From Prochilodus magdalenae (lineage: Eukaryota; Chordata; Actinopteri; Characiformes; Prochilodontidae), in NCBI GenBank assembly GCA_024036415.1, contig JAMWET010000658.1:62001-126000 (forward strand): a stretch of 64,000 bases of DNA, written 5' to 3'. The notes beneath the pieces were generated by a model, which was given only the letters and a program-made list of their open reading frames with translations, was not told the DNA's origin and ran no database searches. This document shows, in pieces, positions 13,980-24,639 of this stretch. Numbering within the stretch: position 1 is the stretch's first letter; each line of letters opens with the position of its first letter. A program made the position numbers and the translations under genes.

Positions 13980-14610
13980 AGCCACATTCTTAGATTCCAG
14001 ATGATGGACAACTGTGGCATTGACATGGTTTTGGCAACAGGTTGCAACCCTCATATCCAAATGCTCTGGCTGTTTTAATTGTCTTAACACTTTCTATAGA
14101 TAAATATATTGATATGGATATTAATACAGAAAGCAGAGTTGTACAGATACACAGATATGTTGTGTTATATTTTGGTAAATTATTTTATCAGCACATTTTA
14201 TACCTGTAATGCATCACAAACTGTTTTATAATAAAAAACAAAAACAGTAAACTGCTTACTAAGAAGATTTGTGATTCAAATCTCCCTAAAATCAGGATGT
14301 GTTTATTTCCTCATGTATCACCTCTTTAGCCACTGCCCAGCGATTCCTTTATTGAATTTTTGGCAGTAAAAGGAAATCTATGCATAAACAATCAGAACAA
14401 ATGTGGTCTCCTGACAATAGATGACTGTGGCATTGTTGTGATGTTGGTAATAAGATGCAACCATCTTAGCCAGTGGCACAACTCTGGAGCCTGTATTACG
14501 GAAAATGTGATGGTGCTCCATGTTTTCTCCATGGTAATAATGCATACATCTGGCCAGCAGCTGCCACTCCTGCTCATCCAGAGCCATTAGTGTCTTGCTG
14601 CTGGTTCACT
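13980..14610. repeat. Imperfect repeated segment, two copies about 410 bp apart
   Basis: GGACAACTGTGGCATTGACA...GCAACAGGTTGCAACC (14007-14048) recurs as GATGACTGTGGCATTGTTGT...GTAATAAGATGCAACC (14420-14462). The copies are short and diverged. There is no coding content. Confidence 0.4.
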
Positions 14611-14699
14611 GCTTTAGTATTCAAGTCAGGTCAGGTGCTAGCTGCAACTAACCAAGCCTGATGAAGCACAGTATCTGACTGCAGAGGCTGAGCACTGAT

Positions 14700-16030
14700 A
14701 GCTCTGGATTTGTCAATGGTGGAGTGAACACTGCATTATGTATTCTAGCCTAGACCAGCATACCAGCATTTATTAAGCCTGAATTTACAGCTGTGCTCTC
14801 CATTGCTGTAAGGGAGAGCTATTTTGTCCTCTGATGTGAAGGGAGTTGGTGTAGGCGAAGGTAGCGCTCCTGATATTGATTTAGCAGTGTGAACTAGCCT
14901 GTACCTACAGTAAACACAGTATGCTCTTGGAAGAACGCTTTTATTACGCTTTTATATACACAGTGATAAAAATAAACAGTTCTTGTTATGAACTTACATT
15001 TTTAGGAAAACGTTTAGCTGGTGTACAGCAGAGGTGTAACACATTATATGTATTGTAGGATTTGCATCGTAATGCAATTAAATAGAAGTAAAACATTTAC
15101 TATTGTTTCACACACATTTGTAATACACACACATTAATAATGCACACACAATTATACATGTTTTCAAGCACTTACCCAAAAAGATCCCAAAAAGACCCTT
15201 CCCTTTTACCCTCAGTCATTATCCTCTTGGTTGGTATTCACATAAACAATGCCATGCTTTAGTGTCTATTGAGTCTCAGCACGGTGTCACCATAGCTCGG
15301 TTCAAGGAGCTCTAGTTTCACCATTCTGGAGCGCCACCTCTGGTGCAGACTCAATAATTTGCAGACATTTTACCTTATTAACTCTGGTCTGAACACATCA
15401 CCACAGGACTGAAGAGCCCATCGATAAAGCTGAGCAAAAAAAAAGAGATTACCACGGCACTGAGGAGCTCTTGAGTTATAGCTTATTTGTTTGTAGTATT
15501 TTGTCTATCAAAGTCAGACATGATCTTTAACAGAGACGTCCTTGGACAGTGAACAAAGAAATTGTGAGCTAAATGAGTTAGAGATACTTTGATAAAGGTG
15601 TGCTCATCTGTATTTAATGGAGAAGTATTTTGTTGCCTCATAACAAACTACAACTGACCATGTAGATTAGCATTGCATTAAACATGGTAAGAAAGACAGC
15701 TCTATTAGCTAGCAGTAAGGTTTTGCTAGCTAGCTTGATTTGCCTGTATTATTGACTGTATTCCAGATGTTAAAGGAGCACAGAGGATTTTGTGGAGGGA
15801 CCTCTGTTAATGGTGGATTTCAGCACAAGTTGCCCACAGTATTTTAGAGTATTTTAGCCTCAAACTACATTGTAATTAAATAGTGTAGTGAATAATATGG
15901 CCTGGTATGCTGGGGATATGGGATCAAATGCTTGCACAAGCGGTAATGCTAATATGCTGTCAAAAGAGGAAGTAAAGCTTAAAATTAAATAATGTCTTGT
16001 TAATAATGTTTGCAATCTGCTATTCATGTT
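14700..16030. other. Non-coding, putative intron 1; nothing recognisable
   Basis: I see no exon, RNA gene or clear repeat here. Confidence 0.4.
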
Positions 16031-16034
16031 CACA

Positions 16035-16180
16035 ATCAAGTTACACTCACCTCATTTACAAAAATGGTTATTTGAAAGAACTTTAATTGAAAATCCTTTA
16101 ATGAACCAAAAATGGATCTTCTGGGGCATCACACTAGAATCATTTCCTGTCACCTTTATCTTTAAAAGCATATTAGTATA
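16035..16180 (-). mobile_element. Old MITE remnant related to the 3'-UTR MITE
   Basis: ATGAACCAAAAATGGATCTTCTGG, GGCATCACACTAGAATCATTTCC and CACCTTTATCTTTAAAAG (16100-16167) match, in reverse orientation and diverged, the AAAGGTGCC/GGGTTCCTTAAAGAGTGCC/AACTATTTTTGGTTCC arrangement at 40275-40335. The ends are eroded. Confidence 0.5.
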
Positions 16181-16189
16181 ACTGCAAGC

Positions 16190-19100
16190 CAGACAGTATC
16201 ATCTTAAGTGTGCAGGTTTGCAAGAACACACGACACTTGTATTTCACCAGTAGCTAATTAATGCACTTGCAAGTGAATGGGCTCATTTCACAGACTGATG
16301 AGCTGCAGTATACTTTGACGGGGCAGGAAGATAGAGTGACAAATTAACATGGTGAATTACCAGAACATGGACAAGCTGGTAGTCAGGGCTTTACGGTATT
16401 TATTTTGTAATACCATCAAATCGCTTCCAGATATTATCACAGTATGATGTATTACAGTGTGGCTTGTGCACTTTGTTGCAGTGTAGTCCTGCATTAGTTT
16501 TGACCCCGAAACAAGTTTTGTTTGTTGATAATGACTCAATTCTGAGAAAAGGCGGACACCTGGTGCTGACGGTCTAAAGAGTCTTTGGATCTGTAGTCTG
16601 ATTGGCTAACTTGACGTTAGCTTAGCAAGTAGGCTTAGAAGTGTGTTCACTATTTTGCATTTCTCATTACACATGCAGTGTAAATTGATATATTAAAATA
16701 TACATTAGACATGTACAGGATTCCAACAGTGATTCAATAGCTGTATGTTTAGTAGCATTTCATTGGTGAAATAATGACTGCTGTAAAAGTATCCTTCCCA
16801 AACAGCAACTTGAGTAGAAAAACAAAAGTAGTGTCTAAACAGTACAGAGTAATTGTATTGACACTTTCTAGTCCAATCTATATGTATTAGTCTAGTTTGT
16901 TACTTTTTTAAAGATCCTTTTGGTCTAAAACGTTAAAGCGAGAGATGTAAATTGAGAGATGTGACCAACTGCACTGTATCAAAAACCACCAATGAACCTG
17001 CGTCTTTTGAGTATATATGTGATGTTCATGATGGAAAAATCATGATTTAATCTGAAAATGGAGTAAAACAGATCTTTGGACAAAATCATAAAGGAATGTA
17101 AAATAGCCTATTAAATCTATATTTTATTACACAATTATCAGGGAGCCAATGGCTCGTTTAAAAGCTCTTGTGTCAGTTCATGCAGCCTACTTTGTGTTCA
17201 TTAATATCTATCCTTTTGTATGTAAAAACTTCTTGTGAAGGAGCCAATGGTAGTTTTGTGTATCTTGATCTATGTAAGCAAGTGAGTCTATCTACAAAGT
17301 ATGACTAGGGAAATTGGAAATAGACTGTGATGGATATATATTAGGTTTTTCCATTTATACAGTATATGCAAAGTCCTTTGAGACATTCCTTTTTTGAGTA
17401 TTGGAATTTTTGCTGCAATGCTTCTGAAGCAGATGCTGGTATCATTTTTCGAAACCACAGAAGTATTGACTCAGGCAGTGTGGAGAATACCTAGTCTTCT
17501 AATAAACTTCCACATCTGTCCTCTTTGCAGCTTGCTGGAACTGGCTAAGGGCCTAATCTCAGAGATGAGGCTGAGACGGAGATTTCTTTACACACTCTAA
17601 TATAGCCTTCTGTCTCATTTGGGAAGATATAATCGATGTGTAAAACGCCTTGTGCTGTTAGGTTGGTACATTTTAAATATTAGGGTGATCATGTACTTGT
17701 TTATGTGTTAAATTTGTAGGGCACCTTTCTTATACTCAAGACCTGATTGCAAAAGATAGGTATATGACAGAGAAAGAGAGAGACATAAATAAAGAGATAA
17801 AGAGAACGAGAGAAAGTAAAAAAAAAATTATTGTTATTATCCTACTGTTGTTACACTGTTATTTACGAGCTAGCATGTATTTATACATGAGGTACAAAAA
17901 AGTCATTTCAGGGGGTTTTAGTAAAAGCAATGATTATATATGGAAACGTAAACACTCAGTACCATAAACACTTATTTAATGCCTAAATGGTTCTTTTGAT
18001 TGTTTAGGTTCTCTCCCATGCATTGCCTAAATTAGGAACATGTTTAAAAAGGTAAAATAACCTTTATTGGTATTATATTTGACTTAAAAAAAAAATACTT
18101 GTGAGGACAGTAGGCCACTGTTCTTGTAAAGTTATTACATAATTATAAACCTATAGCAGATCTATAGTAGCATCACTATTCAGTCAGCTTTTGTATTTCA
18201 GTTCATATCATTTTGCATGAAACAATTTTTCTAATGTGCACATGCTGTATTAAACTGGAAGTGCACAGCATTTCATCTCTCAGTAAACTGAGAGTGCTAA
18301 CTACTGAACTGCTATTATGTATGCTACTCGGAGTTCTATAAGCTGAAGAGATTTAACCAGATATACACTAGGGCTACACGATTCAGTACAATTCAGTTAA
18401 AATAGATCTTATGCATAAAATACAGCTACAAAAACAAATATAAAATATTGCTGTGTTTTTGTCATAGCTGTTAATTTACTGAACAGATCCTTCTGAACTT
18501 ACAAGTTCTACAGGACTGCACACTTTGTAACAGCAAGCAAGTTAAAAACAATAAAAATAATGTTGCTGTCCTATTCTTGTTTAAGCTTGTTGTTGTTAAT
18601 AATCCTGTCAACTTGCTGTTTAGGCTTGTTATTATTCTATAGGTAGCAGGTGTTACCAGGTACAGATACATCAAAGAAAATAGTAAACAGACCTTTAAAT
18701 CCATAAATCATACGGCCTAACCTAAAGAGGTCATCTATTAAAAGGTCATGCCATTGTTACTGTACTGTAGCACCTTTTCTAACAGTCCCAGAGGGGCTGA
18801 AAGATGCTGATGGTCTATTCAGGTCATTAGCAGGCCTGGGCATGCTGAATAGCAGAGGGTGGGTGGTGTCTGAGAAGGCTTTTGTCTGGAGGTCATGAGT
18901 GTATGAGACCAGAATTTGGGGAAAATGTCAAACTGATTGCTACCCCTTCTGTCACCCCTAAGAAGAGGTTAAGCACCGGAACCCTACTACGTCGTACACT
19001 GTGTAATTGTTTCTCATGTGTTGCTCCAGTTCTTTTGAAATGGCAGATTCACTTTCAGGACATACCGTATTTGTTTGTAAATAGAGGAGGAGATATTTTA

Positions 19101-20150
19101 TTATGATTTGTATTTGATGTGTCATGTTTTATAGAACAATCCTTGTTTTATAAAACAATCTTTTGACATTTTATCATTTACTGACTTCAAAACAAATGGT
19201 AATTTGCAAATGCAGTCTAATAATAAGCAGTTACATATTTTCAATAGTGAAATGTAAACCAAATGAACAGCAAAACAATAATATCCTAGATCATATACGT
19301 GTATGTGTTGAGCCAGCATTTCACTAAAGGAAGCCAGGAGTTATCTGAGCTGGACATTCCTAGGTGTCTAGATAGCAATGCTAACCCCCTTTATAGCTTT
19401 CTTGCAGTTAACAGCTCTCACAATACATGCCAGTGTAGATGATTGGTGCAAGCCTCATTATTTGCAAGGGTCAGCTTTGTGAGTCATCACAGAAAGGGCC
19501 ATACAACCCTTATGTCCATCTCACGTATGGTTTTTAGATTCATTTGTGTTTCTATAAAAACCCTATATGCTATAACCCTTTAATGGATAGATTTTTTCTG
19601 TAGGTTTCAAAAAATAAATAGAATATAGAAATTGAGCTGTATTTTTTGTCTTTGCCAGGTCACTGTAGGTACACACCACCTGGAAATATTATATTCAATA
19701 ATCTCACAATTTTTGCTATGAAGTGTTTATCCATTAAACATTCTAGTCGTCTCCCTTAAACTTCACTCAGCCCTGGTATAACACACCTGTATGAAATATC
19801 AGGATTTGATATTCGCTTATTTAACAGACATTGCAGTATACCGACTGATGTGGTCACTTTGCAAGTACAGCCCTGTTGCCTAAGTTAACTTGCACTGTAA
19901 CACTGTGAATAGTTAAATGCATGTTCTCTTAGATTTCAAAAAATGGCATGGGTGAATTAGCCCCAATTAAGGAATTACCCTCATGCATGTTTTGATTTGT
20001 TAATGTTACTGTCTTAGCTTTAGAAACACCATATGGATTTAGGGGTAAATGCCTAGATCTCAACCTGGTGTATGATTTGGCAAGTAAGCAGCTGAAGTTT
20101 TGTGCACTTTTTCATTTCCCTATGGAATTCCGTCTCCCTCTCTCCTGACA
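16190..20150. other. Non-coding, putative intron 1; nothing recognisable
   Basis: This is AT-rich sequence. The small open frames (for example at 17394, 17764 and 18882) have no recognisable domains and no flanking splice signals that join to gpm6a. Confidence 0.4.
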
Positions 20151-20340
20151 GTCATTTTTTATGCCTCTCTGTCTAATAGCACGCACTGCATGGCCTGGTT
20201 AGCTTAATGGAAAGCCATAATCACCACTACGCCTTTCTTCATTTGCTTCCACCCATCCGTGTGTAATGAAAAACAAACATTCAGAATTGCATTTGAGAGC
20301 AGCAGCCATTACAACACAGTGCACCCGTTGGGTCTCATAG
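20150..20340. promoter_or_regulatory. Candidate conserved non-coding block
   Basis: This non-repetitive segment has GGTTAGCTTAATGGAAAGCC, ATAATCACCACTACGCC, TGTAATGAAAAAC and AGCAGCAGCCATTAC. No frame is open. Its texture resembles vertebrate conserved non-coding elements. Function is inferred. Confidence 0.22.
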
Positions 20341-20847
20341 ACTTGTGTTTGTGCTTTCCTCTGGTAAATTAGTTAGTCAGTCTAAACTGCTGACAAGAGC
20401 TGGCAGGGCAGCCATCCTGAGGGCATCAGTAATGATGCAGATGGACGAGTGAGTAGTAGTCACACTTGGGGGTAGGAGACTGGAGCCTTTGTTCAACTTT
20501 GAGGTGCAAATTTAAACAGGCTGGGCAGTTTCTGCTGATTTGGCACTATCTAAGCCATAACTCTGTTGTGTCAAAGAAATCTTACTATGAAATATCTCAG
20601 AACCTCACCCTGGCATCTTTACCAGTAAGTCTAGAATTATTGTACAGAATAATCCAGAACAAGTGAATAGGCACCACCTCTATTTACTGTAATAACATGG
20701 GCTCATCTATTGCTATTATGGAGAGGGAATCAGAGCTATAAGAAATGTATTTTAGTGTGGAAGATGCAACGATGGAAGATGTAAAATGACTGGCTTCCAT
20801 TATTTTTACTTTTTTTTTTTTTATATCTTAAGTGGCTTCAACACTTA

Positions 20848-20855
20848 CCTGGAAC
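20848..20855. repeat. 8-bp target site duplication, left copy
   Basis: CCTGGAAC is repeated exactly at 21970-21977 on the other side of the hAT-like element. Confidence 0.88.
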
Positions 20856-21969
20856 TAGGCCTGGACAATAATTCGATATCGGTATTTACCGTGATAAGAA
20901 ATGTTTCAATAACGGTGATATCACTTTTGCGGTATTTCGATATGTATTATTCACAGAATCTGTCGTTGACATGCATTTTTTTACAGGGCGCCGTCAGTTC
21001 ACTGCATTCAAGCAGAGTTGAACACAATCGGCCTCCCTAGCCGGGCTACGTCAGTGTGTGATGACGTATTCACAGGCACGCAGCCAGATACGCTAGGCTC
21101 AGCTCCATCGTGGGACATTTTAGATGCTAAATGAGTGCCCCTGACGGCAATACACAAGTTAGCGAACAAGCTTCACAAGCGAAAAGACAGAAGACATAGT
21201 TGATAAGAAAGGGGTGGACAAGTTCAGTGGTGTGGACGTGGTTCGGCTTTCGAAAGTCTGATAAACTTCGGCTTTCATCTTGCTGCACATTGTGCCGGAC
21301 AGGGGTGCCGACTAGCTGCGGTAACACATCAAATCTGTTCCAGCACCACAAGCAGTTCCACCACATAGAACATTCTGAGATGTAAAAAAATGAGGCACCA
21401 AAAACGTTCAAGCCAACCTGTCCCTAAAACATCGCCAGCATCTGCGTCCGCCAAAGAGAACCCCATGCAGCAGTAACCGGTGGTTGCATTCATGCCGTAC
21501 GACAATCGGTCCAAGCATCATACAGACATCACTAAAGCTGTAGCAAACTTTTTGGCTAAGGACATGATGCCGGAAAACGAGGTCTTTAGGAAAGTGATGT
21601 TAGTCGAGAATAAGAAAAAGAAAAAGCCTGTTTTAATTTAAAGTGAAGGTTATTTATATTGATAATGCCTAGAGGTTAATGTTTGACAGGGATGTCATGT
21701 TTTTGTATATGAAGGCTATATGCAAATAAAAGTGAGCATTGATTTTTTTGGACCGTTTTTATTTCTAAAGTATTATATAGTTTTATGTGAGGAGGTTTCA
21801 AAGACTTCAATTAAATTTTTAGACTGTTTTAATTACAGATTTTAAAGTAATTTTTTAAAGTAAATTTGTAAAGTTTTAAAGTACTTATATCGATATCGGA
21901 ATTATATTGTATCAACCGAAATTAAGGAATATATCTCAATATAAATTTAGGCCATATCGTCCAGCACTA
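20856..21969 (+). mobile_element. Non-autonomous hAT-type transposon with BED-finger remnant
   Basis: The left end TAGGCCTGGACAATAATTCG and the reverse complement of the right end TAGTGCTGGACGATATGGCC share most of their first 16 bases. The element is flanked by a perfect 8-bp duplication (CCTGGAAC), the hAT signature. Subterminal 'CGATATCGGTATT/ATATCGATATCGGAATT' repeats lie at both ends. The 1114-bp interior keeps the start of a transposase (BED zinc finger) but not the catalytic domain. It is CpG-richer than the surrounding DNA. Confidence 0.9.
21200..21385 (+). pseudogene. BED-type zinc finger fragment of a hAT transposase
   Basis: The frame reads SVVWTWFGFRKSD, then CCTLCRTGVPTSCGNTSNLF and QHHKQFHHIEH. 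This matches the BED finger layout: aromatic Val-Trp-x-Trp-Phe-Gly-Phe, Cys-x2-Cys, Asn-Thr-x-Asn-Leu-x2-His, then His. It ends at a stop after the finger, and downstream frames (to about 21640) are broken. It is a DNA-binding remnant of the element's transposase. Confidence 0.75.
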
Positions 21970-21977
21970 CCTGGAAC
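21970..21977. repeat. 8-bp target site duplication, right copy
   Basis: CCTGGAAC is identical to 20848-20855. Confidence 0.88.
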
Positions 21978-21999
21978 CTACAACTGTTTGGTTACAGTA

Positions 22000-23230
22000 T
22001 TCCCAGTATGCTGTAAAAAACACTGGCATTGTTTAGAGAGCTCATTTGGATATCAAAGCCTTTTGCAGTATCGCTATTGACTAATATCATGATAACAGGT
22101 AACAGTTGATATATTGTGTGGGCCAATTAACTACACATACACAACCTCCCAAATTCGCTCTCCTTGTTACAGTAAGTCAGCAGTGTTGTAATGTTCATAT
22201 TCTCAATGGTAAATCTTTTAATTATTTCATGCTTATGAATCATCTTACTATATAGTAATATTCTTCCTACATCAGGTGTAGTCAATTAACAAAGGTGTCT
22301 AAATATTGCTTCTTTAGTTTTAAACTAAACCCAATGTTCAGTTCAGTGTTAGCCTCGAGGCTTTAATTTTCAACAAAGGAAGCAAAATCTGCACAGTTGA
22401 AATGACTTGGCTGGTTGACAACAACTCGTTGGCTAAAGATGTGGAAGCATGTTGCGCAGGTTGAGAGAGGTTTGGGGAAGCTATTTGCAAAAATAATATG
22501 GGTGACTGTGGCTTTCTAGTATCCCCATAGTTTGTCCAGGTTGAAAAGCAAAATTCGGACACCAAACATGTCTTGGCTGATTAATTAGTATGTGGAAGAG
22601 TTTCCCTTTCAGTATTTGAAAAAGTGTTTGTTTTAGCAGCAATAATGTCATGTGCTTTGCTCTGCTGTTATTTTGAGGCTCTGAGTGATGCGTAGCGTGA
22701 GGTGGGGAGTGCAGACGGCTGCACTGTTTATGATTCAGTGTCGCTCTGCTGGTCTCTAGAGCATTACTTGCTGCACTTATAGCTGCAGGGCGTTCTCAAG
22801 GTGCTGCAATGGTGTTATGCACATTCTACCATGCTGTTTTAGATGACATGTTCTGGGGCACAGGGGTGCAGCAGACACAATGCGATTTCACGACCATGGA
22901 CATTAGCTTTCTTTGAGATGTGACTGTTTATGTAGTTGTAGATAGAGATAACTGACAACATCTTTTCACAATGTAATCTGTTAAACTATGCTGTGCTGCT
23001 ACTAGGCAGCATCTGATGCTTTGTTTTGTTGGGGCAGAGCGCAGCGTTTACGATACCCCATAAATCCATGCCGCTTGCAGTCACAGAAGGATAGCTGTGT
23101 GTAATTTTGTGATTGATTCTGTTTGTGTGCAAACATATTGTGGCCATAAGTCTTACAGCAGAACTAGTTAGATTGGTCAAAGTGACAGTAAACCTCCTCA
23201 GACAGCTAAAAGGAATGAATGGACTCTAGG
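22000..23230. other. Non-coding, putative intron 1; nothing recognisable
   Basis: No exon or clear repeat was identified. Confidence 0.4.
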
Positions 23231-23564
23231 TTGACAGCAGAAATGCAGATCTCAGCTCTAATCTTGTCTAAAAACATCAACATTTTCTGACAAACAAACA
23301 TTTTGCAAAATAACACCAACACACTGCTGTAAACGTTCTTATTCTTTACCCAACACCAGCATTCTGTAACCAAAACTGACATTACTATCCAAACTCTCGT
23401 TGTCCAAACTCTCCCAACAAACAGCAAAATTCTCCACCAAACAAAATCATTCTCCAAAAAGCAATATTTTTCATCAAATATAAACCTTCTTCAAACCCTC
23501 ATTCTCCACCCAACATCAACATTATCCACCAATCACAATCATTCTTGAAATCCTCATTCTTATA

Positions 23565-23821
23565 CATCAAATCAAATCAAATCACTTTTAATGTCACGTC
23601 ACATTTTCACAAGTGTAAAGAGTGAAAAACTTAGGCGTGTAGTCCCTTACAGTACTTAAATACAAAAAATATACATTAGACAATAAATATATGCAATACT
23701 AGGCACAAAAACTCTGCTTGTCCTAATATACAGTTTTATATGACAGTAATGTAAAGTTATGAATAAGGGCAATGATATAGATGTACAAATATCCATATAG
23801 TACTATGGTAAGTTGTTCAGT

Positions 23822-23824
<3 letters not shown>
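23565..23824. repeat. LINE-3'-end-like repeat inserted in the minisatellite
   Basis: It starts CATCAAATCAAATCAAATCAC and goes on with TTTTAATGTCACGTCACATT and GTGTAAAGAGTGAAAAACTT, a common fish retroposon-tail format. It is followed by (TA)n at 23825-23884. Confidence 0.5.

Positions 23825-23884
<60 letters not shown>
23825..23884. repeat. (TA)n microsatellite
   Basis: Pure TA dinucleotides. Confidence 0.98.
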
Positions 23885-23891
<7 letters not shown>

Positions 23892-24446
23892 TATTTATTT
23901 ATATTTTTCCAAACGTTTATTCTTAACCAAACATAAACATTCTCCATTCTTCAACAAATACCAGCTTTCGCCAATAAATACCAGCAACCTTTACAAACCA
24001 CCAGCGTTCTCTGCCCCGTTTCACTAAAATTCTATAACACAAGCAGTCTATAAACCCTATAAAAAACAACATTCCCCAGCAAATGCCATTATTCCCCCAA
24101 TGACATATTTGTCACCATACACCAACATTCTACACCAAGCATTGTGGACTCACCAACATTCTGAATTAAATCTCTTAGAACCTTGATACCTTGGGCTTGT
24201 TCCCTGCATGTGTAGATAAACTCAACAGGAGGCTAAAAATCTGTCAACCGAAATCATTTCCACTAGCAAGCTCAATATAATCCTTTCTGTTTGTTCAGAT
24301 TTTTTGTGAGGATGTTGAAGATGCCTGACCTCACAATTACATAAAAACACAGTTTCAGAAGGTTCCACACCTTAAGCCTGAAACTAGTCACCCTTTTCCT
24401 GGGTGTAATTTTAAAGTCTGCTCTTTTGTCTTGCTCTGGTTGACAG

Positions 24447-24639
24447 GGTGCTCTGAGTGCTGTATCAAATGCCTGAGTGGAATTCCCTATGCTTCTCTCA
24501 TCGCCACCATCCTGCTGTATGCTGGGGTGGCACTCTTCTGTGGCTGTGGACATGAAGCTCTCTCTGGCACCGTCACCATCCTGCAGAACTATTTTGAAGT
24601 GGTCCGATCACCAGTCGATGCCCTGGATGTCTTTACCAT
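24447..24639 (+). CDS. gpm6a: gpm6a exon 2 (N-terminal Cys cluster, TM1, first loop)
   Basis: This 193-nt exon is preceded by TTGACAG and followed by the strong donor GTGAGT. It starts with two bases completing a Gly codon begun in exon 1 and ends with AT of a split Met codon. It encodes the [17 protein letters not shown] block, the first transmembrane segment ([12 protein letters not shown]), CGCGHEAL and the first extracellular loop ending DVFT. The phase and size match exon 2 of the PLP/M6 family. Confidence 0.96.

Larger units (their letters stand above)
23240..24165. repeat. Degenerate minisatellite, interrupted
   Basis: Variants of CACCAACATTCTCCACCAAA recur irregularly (for example AACACCAGCATTCTGTAACC, ACCCAACATCAACATTATCC, TACACCAACATTCTACACC) from 23265 to 23560 and again from 23930 to 24165. 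The unit is about 20-25 bases. The array is split by a retroposon-like tail and a (TA)n tract (23565-23900). The + strand is strongly depleted in G. Confidence 0.75.

Noticed and set aside
19940..19960. ATGG followed by GTGAAT, a possible minimal gpm6a first coding exon
   Set aside because: The donor is weak, there is no promoter-like or conserved context, and such words arise by chance in 24 kb.
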